Numbered from the stretch's first letter, positions 1 to 9,844 are shown. The stretch: 64,000 nucleotides of DNA from Nicoletella semolina (GCF_004345745.1 NZ_SLXJ01000006.1:53558-117557), one strand, 5' to 3'. Notes: a model not told the origin generated them from the sequence alone. Translations and numbers: made by a program.

Positions 1-1
1 C

Positions 2-415
2 ACCTATCGACCTTGGCAATCCACAAGCCTTATAGGAAAAGTACGAGTGGTACATCATCTTGCTGGTCGCAGTAGTGTAAAAGCAAAAAATGAAGCACTC
101 TTTGAAGCAATTAAAGCTTCTAATTTTGATAGAACTCGCTATCAAACCACTACAATTATCAATGCAGATGACGCAATTATTGCAACAGGAGCATTTGTCA
201 AAAATAGTGCTGAAGATGGAAAACTGGCTAATGCACATAGCCAAGTTATCTTAGATCAAAATAGTACCGTCAAAAAAGCGTGGCAACTTAAAGAGAAAGA
301 AAGTTTTATCGCTGTGCTTGATAAAAATGGCAAAGTACAATTTGTTTCTGAAGGAAAACTATCCTCTGAACAAATTCAAACTGTAATTAATAATGTAAAA
401 GCATTATTGAAATGA
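2..415 (+). CDS. ytfJ: YtfJ family protein, 5'-truncated by window edge
   Basis: The reading frame is open from base 2 with no stop, so the gene starts outside the window and an internal GTG at 47 is not its start. About 137 C-terminal residues are visible. They contain the YtfJ/HI0045 family signature region around 'VHHLAGRSSVKAKNE', then 'RYQTTTIINADDAI', and a C-terminal thioredoxin-like stretch ('AVLDKNGKVQFVSEGKL'). YtfJ proteins are periplasmic, with a cleaved signal peptide and a thioredoxin-like fold. Their function is unknown. The signal peptide would lie upstream of the window and cannot be checked. Confidence 0.85.
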   Translation, partial: TYRPWQSTSLIGKVRVVHHLAGRSSVKAKNEALFEAIKASNFDRTRYQTTTIINADDAIIATGAFVKNSAEDGKLANAHSQVILDQNSTVKKAWQLKEKESFIAVLDKNGKVQFVSEGKLSSEQIQTVINNVKALLK

Positions 416-471
416 ATGATCTCAGGATTCGTCCATAAGTAATTAAGTTATCACTGCCTTAGAAGCAGGCA

Positions 472-1008
472 CTACGCAATCACCCATAGTAAGCCAAATA
501 ATTTGTAAAATAGGTTGTTGAGCAAAATTAATGTGATGCCAAATACCATAACGGATAAATCCAGCATACCTGTACGAGGCAATATTCTGCGGATCAATCC
601 TAATACTGGCTCTGTAATTTGAGCAACGGTGTAATCTAAGGGGTGATTACCTTGTGTTATCCAGCTCATTAATGCTCGAATAATGGTGGTAAAAAAGAGA
701 ATCTGTCCGAAAGTCTTCATTATACCGAGTAACCCCACTAATATTGCGACCGTTAAAGGCAAGTTGAGTAGTAATTTTTCTACGGTGAGTAGAATTAACG
801 CCAGCAGCAATGCGGCAAAATTGATTCTTTTGAAATTGGAAATCACTCGTTGTAGCGGTGAGATAAGTGGCGAGGTCATTCGGATTAGGCTTTGGGAGAT
901 AGGTAGCCTAGGATCAACACGGCAAAATTCCAGCCAAGTGCGGAGAATGAGAATAAACGTGATGAAACCAACAATAATAGAAACGATAGGAAGTAATATT
1001 TCACTCAT
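472..1008 (-). CDS. yggT: YggT family integral membrane protein
   Basis: 178 residues with hydrophobic segments near residues 5-22, 63-85, 88-112 and 150-175, separated by short arginine-bearing loops. This is the usual two-repeat YggT layout, with 'FCRVDPRLPISQSLIRMTSPLISPLQRVI' type motifs split across the first loop and 'NHPLDYTVAQITEPVLGLIRR' in the second half. YggT proteins are inner-membrane proteins linked by some studies to osmotic stress and cell envelope organisation. The exact role is not established. The gene lies head-to-tail behind yggL and recB on the minus strand, separated from yggL by an inverted uptake-sequence hairpin. Confidence 0.85.
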   Translation of the reverse strand: MSEILLPIVSIIVGFITFILILRTWLEFCRVDPRLPISQSLIRMTSPLISPLQRVISNFKRINFAALLLALILLTVEKLLLNLPLTVAILVGLLGIMKTFGQILFFTTIIRALMSWITQGNHPLDYTVAQITEPVLGLIRRILPRTGMLDLSVMVFGITLILLNNLFYKLFGLLWVIA

Positions 1009-1037
1009 AACAACTCTACTTACAAAGGGGAAAAGAG

Positions 1038-1088
1038 AGCGGTGAGATTGAGGGACATTTTGTAAAATTATCTGTCAATCTGACCGCT
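1038..1088 (-). terminator. Inverted uptake-sequence hairpin after yggL
   Basis: Arms at 1038-1051 (AGCGGTGAGATTGA) and 1075-1088 (TCAATCTGACCGCT) pair over 13 of 14 positions with a 23-base loop. Each arm carries an AGCGGT uptake-sequence core. It begins 9 bases beyond the yggL stop, so it is probably the yggL terminator. Paired uptake sequences acting as terminators are well known in Pasteurellaceae. No long T tract follows, so efficiency is uncertain. Confidence 0.6.
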
Positions 1089-1096
1089 TGTGGTGA

Positions 1097-1435
1097 TTAG
1101 GCGGTTGGGTAATCCCACCAAATATCAAATAATTCGCTGATTTCGATGTGTACCAGTCCATTGTTTTCTAACCAAATTTTCACTGTTTGGCGGTGTGACT
1201 CATCACATTTACCCAATTTTTCTAAACACACTAAACCTTCCCATTGTAAGTAGCCACTACCTTCATAGGCTAAGCCATTAGGTTTGATGACTTCGTCAAT
1301 GAAGCGGTCGATAGTACTATCAATCACATCGATCCCCGTTCCTTCAACAAATTGGAATTTGACTAAAAAGCCTAGCTCTTGGTATTCGCCTAAGTGCATT
1401 TTTTTGCGTTGTCTTGTGTTACGTTTAATCGCCAT
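1097..1435 (-). CDS. yggL: YggL family 50S ribosome-associated protein
   Basis: 112 residues beginning 'MAIKRNTRQRKKMHLGEYQELGF', the typical basic start of YggL (DUF469). In Escherichia coli it is a small protein that associates with the 50S subunit. I chose the ATG at 1435 rather than an upstream in-frame start because it matches the family start and is preceded by an AGGAAAT ribosome-binding site. The remainder has the acidic C-terminus expected ('HIEISELFDIWWD'). In enterobacteria yggL follows trmB, which is absent here. The neighbour upstream is recB. Confidence 0.88.
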   Translation of the reverse strand: MAIKRNTRQRKKMHLGEYQELGFLVKFQFVEGTGIDVIDSTIDRFIDEVIKPNGLAYEGSGYLQWEGLVCLEKLGKCDESHRQTVKIWLENNGLVHIEISELFDIWWDYPTA

Positions 1436-1535
1436 TTTGTATTTCCTCTTTTCAAAAGTGAACGTTATAGTAGCTGATTTTAATGGTAAAAGTAAATGAA
1501 AAGCTAGCAAAATCAAGCTTAAGTTTAAATCCAGT

Positions 1536-4500
1536 TCAATCAAATAGTTTATCTAACGCTTCAACTAGCTCCGCACTCGGCTTTTCAAAAAATACCCCTT
1601 TATTTGGTTCGCCATTCATTCCTCGCAAGAAGAGATAGGCAATGCCACCAACATCACGATCATAATCGTAATCTTGTTGTAAACGTGAACCTAAATAGCG
1701 ATGCAATGCTAAAATGTACAGCAAATATTGTAAATCGTAACGGTATTTCCCCATCACTGTTTTCAGCTTCTCTGGCGTATAATCCTGTGCGAAGTAGCCA
1801 AGAAAATTAGATTTATAATCAATTAGATAGAACTTTCCGTGTATTTTTACAATGCAATCAACGAAACCTCGCACAAATCCTTCAAGTTGTGGTAATTGCA
1901 AATCAGGCAGCTTTTGTGCAAGTACGCTGTACTTGTTAAGTAATTGATTCAATTTTGGTAAGGCATTGACATTGCGTAAGCGTAAGTAGAATTGCCACTC
2001 GTTAAGTCGTTGAGTAGGATCGATTTGCGATAAGCTAAATGCAGGTTTGCCAAAAGGTGTGCGAGCAATTTGGCTGAACCAGTGTTGTAGAGGCTCGATC
2101 CATTCAGATGATAAACCCAGTGTAGCACAAAGCTGTGTAATGGCTTCCAATGCCAAGGGTTGGCGAAAATCCCAATGCTCAAGCAATTTATGCAGCAAAG
2201 TACCAACTTTAGTGCTATGTGGAAACAGATAAGGGCTATAAGGCTGCGAAACATTGTCAGGTTCAAGCACTGCAGTGGTATTCAATATCTGTTGAGCATA
2301 TGTCTGTTGATAGTCGTAGTCTTGTCCATCATCTTGCCAACTCGTAAGCGGTGATTTATGAATGAAATTTTGCAACCGCTCATTTTGTGCTTGCAACGCA
2401 CTGAAACTGGTTACTTGCCCTGTGGTTTTTATTTGTCCAGAAAATTCTCGTGCTTGAATATTCGTAGTTTGGTATTGTTCAAGCTGTTGGGACACATTCT
2501 GCCTATCACTGACGGCTATTTCCAAATCTTCTGAGTCCTGTAAATTTTCGGCTGCCTGTGAATCATCTATAAGCTGGCAGGGAATATTTTTCTGCTGAAT
2601 GTAGTCTGCGGTTGAACAGCTCGGTGCAACCTGTTCAAATCGGATCTCAGCATTGGTAAGCAAATAACTCATTGCACTCCAACCTGTCTCAAATTGAGTC
2701 GGTAGTAACATATTTAGCTGGTATTTTGCCCGTGTTATCGCCACATAAAGTAAGCGAACATCTTCGGCGAATTCCGCTTGAGCTAATGCAGAATCAACTT
2801 CATCACTATGCCGCCCAAAATGCCAACGTTTCTGTTGCTGATGATCGTGATAAGTTGTAATCAGTTGATTTTTCGTTAAATGGCTAGCCTTACCGACAAA
2901 AGGCAACCAAACAATGGAGTATTCTAGCCCTTTTGAGCCGTGAATAGTGATAATCTTGATCAAGCTTTCTTCGCTTTCAAGCCGTAATGTCTGTTCGTCT
3001 TGCTGTCCATCTGGTTTATCCAGCTGCTGTTCATACCAACGTAGCAGTGCAAATTCATTTTCTGTGTTGCCCATTGCATTTTGTAACAATTCAGCTAAAT
3101 GCAGTAAGTCTGTCATTCGTCTGTCTGCCAAAAGCGTGCTATGCATTCGCTCAATAATACCTTGCTGAATAAATAATTGATGCAACATTGGTAAAATGCC
3201 CTGCTGCTGCCAGATTTTATGGTATTTCACAAACGTATCAATCCAGCGATCCCACGCATTTTCGTCTTGTTTAAGCTCGAAAACTTGAGCCAAATCCAGC
3301 CCCCAGAGCTGCGTACCTAATGCACTCAACACCGCCGTTTGCTGGTAAGGATTTAAACAAGCTCTTAAAATAAAACGCAAATCTTGAGCTTCTTGGCTTT
3401 GATATACACTGCTTTTTTCAGATAAAAAAACCGATTGAATCTGCCGTGCTAATAAGGCTTGGCGAATGAGCGTAGCCTGTGTATGACTTCGTACTAAAAT
3501 GGCAATATCTTGTGCTTCAAGCGGTCGCTTTTCGCCATTTTTTTGCACGCCTTTTGTATGATAATACAACGCTTCTGTTGCGGCCTTTTGTAATTGCTGC
3601 TGAATATGATATGCACAGCGTTCAGCCGCTTGCTGTTCATCAAATGTAGGTTGTAGATAACAATTTACGCTTGCTTCACCACACAGCGGATTATCCGAGA
3701 TCTTCGCCTGCACAGGGTGAAATTGAATGCCTTGATACACGAAGGGGCTATATGATGAGTTTGGAAATTGGAAAAGTGCATTCGTGAAATTAACGATATC
3801 GGCGGCAGAACGCCAATTTTGGGTGAGAGTTGCTTTATAACTCACTTGGCTTGCAGCGGTGAGATAGGTAAAAATATCTGCCCCTCGGAATTTATAGATA
3901 GATTGTTTAGGATCACCAATCATAATAAATCCGTGAGTGGCTTTTTCTTGTGCAAGAAAAATTCGCTGAAAAATCTCATATTGCTCTTGGTTAGTATCTT
4001 GGAACTCATCGATCATTGCAAAAGGAAATAATGCTCGAATATTCGCAGCCAATGCTTCGCCTCGTTCAGCGTGTAAGGCCTGATGCAATGCACTCAAAAT
4101 ATCACCAAAACTTTTTTCTTTATGAGTGGCTTTGTAAGTCGATAATGCTTGGCGTAAATGTTGTAAAAATTGATAACGTAATAACGCACTCAATTTTCCC
4201 TCAAATTGCTGTTGATAAGCGGTCAGTTGAGCCTCAATTTCTGCAAAATGCAAATGCTCAAGCGGTATCGCTCCCTCTTCCGCTTTTTCATTTAATGTTT
4301 GCTGACTAAAGCGAGATAAACTCTCTACAGGAAAATTATCTTGCTTGCCTGTTGCCCACAAATCAATTTCAGCTAACCAGTTAGCTAACCAACGCTGCTG
4401 ATAAGAGCGGCGACTAAGCGATTTTTTTTCGCCTTTTTTATAGGTTTTAGCCAATTCTTGGTGGATCAGTGTAGAAATTTCGGCACAATGTGTCAGCCAA

Positions 4501-5204
4501 TAAGTACGGCTGGTTTGCTGAAAATGTTGGTATTGGCGAATATAGTCTGAAAAATCTTGCGTAATCCACAACTGTTCAGATGTCAGCGGTGGCAAAATGC
4601 CGTAGAGATAGGGCTTTACCAACTTGAGAGCAAATTCAGGATTTTTAAGCTCTTCTGCCACGATTTTTGTGGCATCAAAATCCAGTGGATAATAATACTT
4701 TCGCCACGTCTGCTCACTCAACATTCTGAGTAATTCATCTTCATTGGTGTGCAATTCAATATCAAAACGTATGCCAGAATCAAACGCAAATTGAAACAGC
4801 ATTTTCTGACAAAAGCTGTCAATAGTAAAAATACTGGCTAAATCAATATCACGAGCGGCTAGTTTGAGACGTAATAACGCTTCGGGTAATCGCTGTTCAA
4901 CTGCATAGTAGAGATCCAGCAAAAATGCATCATTTTCAAGTGCTTGATGGTTGCCCTGCTGGTATGCTGAAAACAAACGAGCAACGACAATGACTTTTTC
5001 TCGAATTCTATCTCGTAGCTCTTGGGTTGCCGATTTGGTGAAAGTAACCACTAAAATTTGCTCTACCATTAGGGGATCACAACTTACACCGAGTAATAAC
5101 CGTAAATATAAATTTACTATCGTATACGTTTTACCTGTGCCAGCAGAGGCCTCAATGAGACAAGGTTGATTAAGCGGTAGCGTAAGCGGATCGAGCGTTT
5201 TCAT
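1536..5204 (-). CDS. recB: RecBCD enzyme subunit RecB (helicase-nuclease)
   Basis: 1222 residues, the normal RecB size. RecB is the 3'-5' helicase and nuclease subunit of exodeoxyribonuclease V, which processes double-strand breaks and loads RecA. Visible SF1 helicase motifs in order are Walker A 'ASAGTGKT' (residues 19-26), motif II 'MIDEFQDTN', 'MIGDPKQSIYKFRGAD', 'TQNWRS', 'ITIHGSKGLEY' and 'LLYVAITRAK'. The C-terminal nuclease domain has the 'YLIDYKS' active-site motif. The start at 5204 matches the family N-terminus 'MKTLDPLTLPLNQ'. A longer reading frame extends upstream but is not RecB-like. Its partner recC is about 42 kb away, at 47.6-50.8 kb, and no recD is in the window. In E. coli recB lies directly after ptrA. 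Confidence 0.95.
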   Translation of the reverse strand: MKTLDPLTLPLNQPCLIEASAGTGKTYTIVNLYLRLLLGVSCDPLMVEQILVVTFTKSATQELRDRIREKVIVVARLFSAYQQGNHQALENDAFLLDLYYAVEQRLPEALLRLKLAARDIDLASIFTIDSFCQKMLFQFAFDSGIRFDIELHTNEDELLRMLSEQTWRKYYYPLDFDATKIVAEELKNPEFALKLVKPYLYGILPPLTSEQLWITQDFSDYIRQYQHFQQTSRTYWLTHCAEISTLIHQELAKTYKKGEKKSLSRRSYQQRWLANWLAEIDLWATGKQDNFPVESLSRFSQQTLNEKAEEGAIPLEHLHFAEIEAQLTAYQQQFEGKLSALLRYQFLQHLRQALSTYKATHKEKSFGDILSALHQALHAERGEALAANIRALFPFAMIDEFQDTNQEQYEIFQRIFLAQEKATHGFIMIGDPKQSIYKFRGADIFTYLTAASQVSYKATLTQNWRSAADIVNFTNALFQFPNSSYSPFVYQGIQFHPVQAKISDNPLCGEASVNCYLQPTFDEQQAAERCAYHIQQQLQKAATEALYYHTKGVQKNGEKRPLEAQDIAILVRSHTQATLIRQALLARQIQSVFLSEKSSVYQSQEAQDLRFILRACLNPYQQTAVLSALGTQLWGLDLAQVFELKQDENAWDRWIDTFVKYHKIWQQQGILPMLHQLFIQQGIIERMHSTLLADRRMTDLLHLAELLQNAMGNTENEFALLRWYEQQLDKPDGQQDEQTLRLESEESLIKIITIHGSKGLEYSIVWLPFVGKASHLTKNQLITTYHDHQQQKRWHFGRHSDEVDSALAQAEFAEDVRLLYVAITRAKYQLNMLLPTQFETGWSAMSYLLTNAEIRFEQVAPSCSTADYIQQKNIPCQLIDDSQAAENLQDSEDLEIAVSDRQNVSQQLEQYQTTNIQAREFSGQIKTTGQVTSFSALQAQNERLQNFIHKSPLTSWQDDGQDYDYQQTYAQQILNTTAVLEPDNVSQPYSPYLFPHSTKVGTLLHKLLEHWDFRQPLALEAITQLCATLGLSSEWIEPLQHWFSQIARTPFGKPAFSLSQIDPTQRLNEWQFYLRLRNVNALPKLNQLLNKYSVLAQKLPDLQLPQLEGFVRGFVDCIVKIHGKFYLIDYKSNFLGYFAQDYTPEKLKTVMGKYRYDLQYLLYILALHRYLGSRLQQDYDYDRDVGGIAYLFLRGMNGEPNKGVFFEKPSAELVEALDKLFD

Positions 5205-5294
5205 AATGAAATCAGTGTTTAAGAGAATAAATCTAAGCGAAGATAAATGTGAAAAAATAGTTGAATGGTACATACACATTCGGCTAAAAAGCAA

Positions 5295-5744
5295 TTAGAA
5301 ACGATAGGAGGCATTTGCCCCAAACGCATTACCTGCCACTTTGCTTTTCCCATATTTTAAGTTACTTCTGGTATATTCTGTTCCAAGCTCAATATCGTTA
5401 GATACTGCATATTTCACGCCCACACCGTAACCGATACCTTTAACGCTCCCAATGTTGCTAACTTTGCTGATGTGATAATCCAGTTTGGCATCATTAAAAA
5501 TTTTACTGCTGCCTAATTTGATTTTTCCTTCAATAAGACCGACAAAATCGTGACCATAATCAATCCCATAATTCACAATTAAGTGAAGTCCAGTGGACTG
5601 TTTGCCTTGTAAATGGCTGTTTTTATATTTGATAGTGGTTAAATCAAGCCCTGTTCCAATACTTGAGAAGGTTTGTCCCACAGGTGCAGCAAAGAGAGAA
5701 CTTGACATAAACCCCATAAAAAGTGCGATAGTTAATCTTTTCAC
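5295..5744 (-). CDS. Small outer-membrane beta-barrel protein
   Basis: 149 residues from a GTG start at 5744, which has an AAGGAA ribosome-binding site eight bases upstream and immediately begins a signal peptide ('VKRLTIALFMGFMSSSLFAA'). A longer in-frame ATG upstream would bury that signal. The mature part has alternating polar and hydrophobic stretches rich in Gly and Tyr, such as 'GYGVGVKYAVSNDIELGTEYTRS', and ends with an aromatic residue ('ASYRF'). This is the pattern of a small, perhaps eight-stranded, outer-membrane barrel of the opacity/OmpA-like type. I do not recognise a named family or function. It sits 90 bases upstream of recB on the same strand. Confidence 0.65.
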   Translation of the reverse strand: MKRLTIALFMGFMSSSLFAAPVGQTFSSIGTGLDLTTIKYKNSHLQGKQSTGLHLIVNYGIDYGHDFVGLIEGKIKLGSSKIFNDAKLDYHISKVSNIGSVKGIGYGVGVKYAVSNDIELGTEYTRSNLKYGKSKVAGNAFGANASYRF

Positions 5745-5891
5745 AGAAAATTCCTTTGAATAAACAAAGACGATCCACTTTAACATTTCTAGCTATTGAA
5801 TAAAAGCAAGCAGTCAGATCTTGCAAAAATTTTGCAAAATCACACCGCTTGTTTGGTCTTTTTTAACCTTTGTTTTCTAATCAAGCTAAAG

Positions 5892-6848
5892 TCAGGCTAT
5901 TGTGAGTTGTCCTGCATATAAAATAAAGTAACGTAAACAGACCACGCCAATCAATGACGCAACCGCCATCACCACGATAAAGGCTTTATGGTGGTGATAG
6001 CGTGATCCGACAACAAGACTAGCAATTTGTGGTGAGCATAGTCCCACACCGACAACACCAACCCAAAAGATCATTCCCCAAAAGCCCGATAGAGCGTTAT
6101 TGGCTGCAACCTCACTTTGTCCTCCAGCCATATACAACACCGCAAAGAAAATCACTAGCAAGATTATTTCTGCAGCTACCGTTGGACGTTCTATTTTATG
6201 CAAAAAATGTGCCTCATCGCTATGAGGGGTCAATCTTCCAACTGTTAAAATAGTAATCAATAACGTTGCAATACCTGACGATGTGCCTGAAGCGAGAAAC
6301 AACCACGGCAATACCCGATTATTCAGCATTGGATAGCTGATTAAATCGGACAGTAAAAACCCTGTGTAAACGCCAAGTACGACACCAAGAAATAGCAAAA
6401 ACCACTCAATTGGCTGAATGAACTTTGTAACGAATTGAATCCAACGGTTAATAAAACTGAGCCTTGGTAAAAAACGGTTCAGTCGGTTGGCGATCAGATC
6501 TCGGAAAATAATCACAATCCACAAAAACATCACTGTCATATAGACCTGAAACATCAGCACGCCCATCGACATCACGGAATTAAATTGATAATTAAACATC
6601 AAAAACCAAAATGTCCAAGGACGAGTCAGGTGGAAAATCAATAACGTTAAACCAATAATCACTGCACTGGGGGCAATGATTGCTGTGCTGCGAATAATCC
6701 AATTTTCACTCGGATTAATTAGTTTTCGGCTTCGCTTGTAAAGCAACGCCAATATCGTTGTTCCTGAAGCCACGCCGAGTAAAAATAGGTAAATAGCAAT
6801 AGTTGAATCCCACACAAGGTTAGGCGTTTGAAATGGTACTTGATTCAT
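5892..6848 (-). CDS. nrfD: Nitrite reductase membrane subunit NrfD
   Basis: 318 residues with about eight hydrophobic helices, the NrfD/PsrC family layout. NrfD is the inner-membrane quinol oxidase that passes electrons from menaquinol through NrfC and NrfB to the NrfA nitrite reductase. The start abuts nrfC (stop at 6849), showing tight coupling in the nrfABCD operon. The opening 'MNQVPFQTPNLVWDSTIAIYLFLLG' is typical of the family. No nrfEFG haem-lyase genes follow. The next gene downstream is the unrelated outer-membrane protein, and an uptake sequence lies in the gap at about 5845. Confidence 0.93.
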   Translation of the reverse strand: MNQVPFQTPNLVWDSTIAIYLFLLGVASGTTILALLYKRSRKLINPSENWIIRSTAIIAPSAVIIGLTLLIFHLTRPWTFWFLMFNYQFNSVMSMGVLMFQVYMTVMFLWIVIIFRDLIANRLNRFLPRLSFINRWIQFVTKFIQPIEWFLLFLGVVLGVYTGFLLSDLISYPMLNNRVLPWLFLASGTSSGIATLLITILTVGRLTPHSDEAHFLHKIERPTVAAEIILLVIFFAVLYMAGGQSEVAANNALSGFWGMIFWVGVVGVGLCSPQIASLVVGSRYHHHKAFIVVMAVASLIGVVCLRYFILYAGQLTIA

Positions 6849-7529
6849 CTAAGCCTCCTTCAATTTGAATGGGATATGATACAAGTTAGGCTCTGTACCT
6901 AGCGGCACTTTAGTGCGGTAAGTTTCGTTTTCTCGAATCTTTACCGACAGCGCACTGTTTGGATCATTTAAATCACCAAAGGTAAGTGCTTTCGTTGGAC
7001 AAATCTCCACGCAGGCAGGCTGTTTACCCTCTGCTAAATTTGTATCACGACAGAAATTACATTTATCCGCAGTTTTTCTCTCTGGGTGGATAAAACGTAT
7101 TCGATAAGGGCAAACCGCAATACAATATTGACAGCCTACGCATAGATCAGGATTGACATCAACGATACCTGTTGCTTTATCAATAAATGACGCTCCTGTT
7201 GGGCAAACACTCACGCAAGGTGCATTTGTACAATGTTGGCACGATTGGCGGAAAAATTCATATTGCACATTAGGAAACTCACCGTAAGGCTGACTACGGA
7301 TAATTTCAAGGCGAGAAACCCCTTCAGGGACGTGGTTCGTTTCACGGCAAGCGTCCATACAAGCAGTACAGCCAATACACGCTTGTTCGTCGTGCAACAT
7401 GGCGTAACGAATTGGTTTTTTTTCATTCTCAGGATCTAAGGCTATTGAGTGGGTAGCAAGCCCTGTGGTACCTGCTAGGGCAATAAATGCACTCGCTCCA
7501 GAGACGAAATCTCGGCGGGAGCAACTCAT
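6849..7529 (-). CDS. nrfC: Nitrite reductase iron-sulfur subunit NrfC
   Basis: 226 residues. A twin-arginine leader ('SRRDFVSGASAF', residues 4-15) predicts export folded with its cofactors. Four cysteine clusters for [4Fe-4S] centres are visible: 'CIGCTACMDAC', 'CQHCTNAPCVSVCP', 'CVGCQYCIAVCP' and 'CNFC...CVEICP'. NrfC is the periplasmic ferredoxin-like protein between the NrfD quinol oxidase and the NrfB cytochrome. The gene overlaps nrfB by four bases (ATGA type). The TatABC exporter it would need is encoded at 17.8-19.3 kb. Confidence 0.95.
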   Translation of the reverse strand: MSCSRRDFVSGASAFIALAGTTGLATHSIALDPENEKKPIRYAMLHDEQACIGCTACMDACRETNHVPEGVSRLEIIRSQPYGEFPNVQYEFFRQSCQHCTNAPCVSVCPTGASFIDKATGIVDVNPDLCVGCQYCIAVCPYRIRFIHPERKTADKCNFCRDTNLAEGKQPACVEICPTKALTFGDLNDPNSALSVKIRENETYRTKVPLGTEPNLYHIPFKLKEA

Positions 7530-8209
7530 TGTTTATCCTTATTTATCTGAATAGTTGAAGATTTTTTTTGATGAATTTTACTATGGCATTCCACACAAAG
7601 TTTCACTCTCTGTTTAGAATCCAAGGCTTTCATCGGTTCTTGTTCTGGGTGAAGTTGATGACAATTCACACAAGACATTTTATTTGCATGAGTATCGTGA
7701 GCCCAAAAGACTTCACGCAGTTTTTCAGGGTTATGGCAAGCAAAACAGACTTGATTTTGCTCTTGTGCTGTCCGCTCTAATGCTGGATTATGTGCTTTAC
7801 CAAATGCATTAAAACGCATCACATCTTTCACGCCTTTACGGTGATCTTCTGAAATATTGCCGTGGCAACTTACACAATTGAGTGGTTGCCCATTATTCGG
7901 ACTGGCTGTCTCTTTCTGAAAATGTTTACCGAAGTGGGTAAAAGGTTTGCCTGTATGAGCAATGTGGGTTGCAGACGAATGGCAATCTACACAATATTTG
8001 TTTGGATCACGTCTTGCATCTTTAACAACCGTTGCATCATCAACTTGTTTATTTGATTCCGCCCAAAGCGATTTTGGTTGAGCAGGCATTTGTGCATTAG
8101 CAGTGCTGATCGTACCCACTGCACTGATCACACTAATTGCAAAAAAAACAGCAAAAGCCACCGCTTGTAAGGCGAATATTCGCCCTAATTTCACAATGAT
8201 ATGTTTCAT
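7526..8209 (-). CDS. nrfB: Pentahaem cytochrome c NrfB
   Basis: 227 residues with an N-terminal hydrophobic signal ending near 'STANAQ' (residue 40). Five CxxCH haem-binding motifs are visible: CVDCH, CVSCH, CFACH, CVNCH and CVECH, the number expected of NrfB. It carries electrons from NrfC to the NrfA nitrite reductase in the periplasm. The gene starts 20 bases after the nrfA stop and overlaps nrfC by four bases, so it belongs to one nrfABCD transcript. Confidence 0.95.
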   Translation of the reverse strand: MKHIIVKLGRIFALQAVAFAVFFAISVISAVGTISTANAQMPAQPKSLWAESNKQVDDATVVKDARRDPNKYCVDCHSSATHIAHTGKPFTHFGKHFQKETASPNNGQPLNCVSCHGNISEDHRKGVKDVMRFNAFGKAHNPALERTAQEQNQVCFACHNPEKLREVFWAHDTHANKMSCVNCHQLHPEQEPMKALDSKQRVKLCVECHSKIHQKKSSTIQINKDKQ

Positions 8210-8229
8210 AGTTACCTCAACTTAGCGGC

Positions 8230-9702
8230 TTATTTCGCATCTATGGGTAATAAGCCTTTTTCTCTAGCTTGTTTTTCCCATTGTGGTACTACGGTGCGTA
8301 AGAACTCATCTTTAGCTGCTTGCTCTTTAGCAATGTCTAAGCCAATAGCTTTCTGTGCTTTCTCTTTGGTTGAAATATCAGGAATTTGTACAGGCGTTTG
8401 AACACCGTGTTTTGTTAAGATAACAGCCAGTTTGGTACGGGCATCAGCTGCACGATCTAAACCTGTGCCAATGACGTGGAGAATCACATCAGGTGCGTGC
8501 ATATGACCACCGTGTCCAGCCGCAGAATAATCCCAGCGCCATTGAGCGTGGCGGATTGCAGTCAAAGCCTCTTTCATTTCAGCTTCTGTAGCCCCTGCTT
8601 CCCAAGCTGCTTTTGCCTCAAAATGTGCTTTCACAATTTGATCTTCTAAGCGAATCATTACGTCTTTAATCTGTTTTTTATGCTCTTTTACACGAGTTTG
8701 CAATGTTTCCTTGCTCTGCTCGTGGCAGGTTTTACAAGTATGCTCAAAGTTGTCAAACGGATTGCCAATTTTGTGATCAGTGTAAACTTTACCGTCTTTA
8801 CTTTGCACTTTTGGCATATGGCAATCTATACAGGTTACCCCATTTTTACCGTGAACACCTAAAGACCAAGTTTCAAAATCTGGGTGTTGTGCTTTTAGCA
8901 TCGGAGCTTTGGAAAGTGCGTGTGTCCAGTCAGTAAACTTATGCTCATCATAATATTTTTCCATACTATCAACATCAATACCTTTATCCCACGGAAAAGT
9001 AACTGCTTTTTCTTTACCCGAAAAATAGTATTCAACGTGGCAATTTGCACATATTGCAGCACGCCTACCGTGTTTTTCTAGAGTATCAAATTTCCAACCA
9101 ACCACTTCTAAAGCACGCAAAACGTGAGGACGAGCGACACGCAAAGCGGCTTTTCCATCTTTAAAGTCTTGTGAAGTGGTATCGTGACAGTCCGCACAAC
9201 CAATAGAATTGACTTGCTCTGCACCATACTTCGCCCATTTTGCGTCAAAGTAACCCACTTCACCCAATTCTGCAATTTGGCGAGGCACATCAGGACCTTT
9301 ACACGTCCAACAAGCCATTGGCTGTGGACCTGAATTTTCGTCTACAGGTGCCCCTGTTCGTAAAATACTACGCACATCGGTAACGGCATAAAAATGCCCA
9401 CGAGGCTTGTTATAATCTTTAGAGAAAGCATAGCCACTCCATAGGATCACTAAGCGAGGATCTTCTTCTAATGCAGAGATGACTTCTACTGAATCTGACG
9501 TTGCCACCCAAGATTGATATTGTAATGGATATTTTTCCGCAAATTTATGGTTTGCAGATTCAATTTTTAAATCAGGTTTTGGACCTTCAAACTCTTTTGG
9601 CTCACCAGCTAGAGCGGATTGCATACCTGCAATCCCCATCAATGCTATACCAATAAATAATTGAGCTAGGTTATTTTTTATAATTTCGCTGACTCGTTTC
9701 AC
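8230..9702 (-). CDS. nrfA: Ammonia-forming cytochrome c nitrite reductase NrfA
   Basis: 490 residues. NrfA reduces nitrite to ammonium with six electrons in the periplasm. The catalytic haem motif is the diagnostic CWTCK, with lysine replacing histidine, followed by four normal motifs CADCH, CANCH, CIDCH and CKTCH. A signal peptide ends near 'MQSALA'. I chose the GTG at 9702 because a strong GGGAGG ribosome-binding site lies six bases upstream and the family N-terminus begins there. In-frame ATGs exist further upstream. nrfA is the first gene of the operon. An FNR-type site lies about 130 bases upstream. Confidence 0.95.
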   Translation of the reverse strand: MKRVSEIIKNNLAQLFIGIALMGIAGMQSALAGEPKEFEGPKPDLKIESANHKFAEKYPLQYQSWVATSDSVEVISALEEDPRLVILWSGYAFSKDYNKPRGHFYAVTDVRSILRTGAPVDENSGPQPMACWTCKGPDVPRQIAELGEVGYFDAKWAKYGAEQVNSIGCADCHDTTSQDFKDGKAALRVARPHVLRALEVVGWKFDTLEKHGRRAAICANCHVEYYFSGKEKAVTFPWDKGIDVDSMEKYYDEHKFTDWTHALSKAPMLKAQHPDFETWSLGVHGKNGVTCIDCHMPKVQSKDGKVYTDHKIGNPFDNFEHTCKTCHEQSKETLQTRVKEHKKQIKDVMIRLEDQIVKAHFEAKAAWEAGATEAEMKEALTAIRHAQWRWDYSAAGHGGHMHAPDVILHVIGTGLDRAADARTKLAVILTKHGVQTPVQIPDISTKEKAQKAIGLDIAKEQAAKDEFLRTVVPQWEKQAREKGLLPIDAK

Positions 9703-9830
9703 GAGAGCCTCCCACATAATCAATGATAAAAACGACACTTTTTCTTGTTAAAAAAGAAATAAGATAAACTTAAATTCATTATGAGGGTATTTTAAAATAA
9801 GGCAGTACGCCACAGCGATTAACCTATTAT

Positions 9831-9844
9831 TTGAACTAGGTCAA
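9831..9844 (-). promoter_or_regulatory. Putative FNR site upstream of nrfA
   Basis: The sequence TTGAACTAGGTCAA keeps both TTGA/TCAA halves of the FNR consensus TTGATNNNNATCAA with correct six-base spacing. It lies 129-142 bases upstream of the nrfA start. Induction of nrf by FNR without oxygen is established in relatives. No equally clear NarP heptamer pair was seen. The rest of 9703-10000 shows no gene. Confidence 0.6.

Noticed and set aside
1194..1205. GTGACTCATCAC as a matS site for MatP
   Set aside because: It is one base short of the 13-base matS pattern and lies inside the yggL coding sequence.
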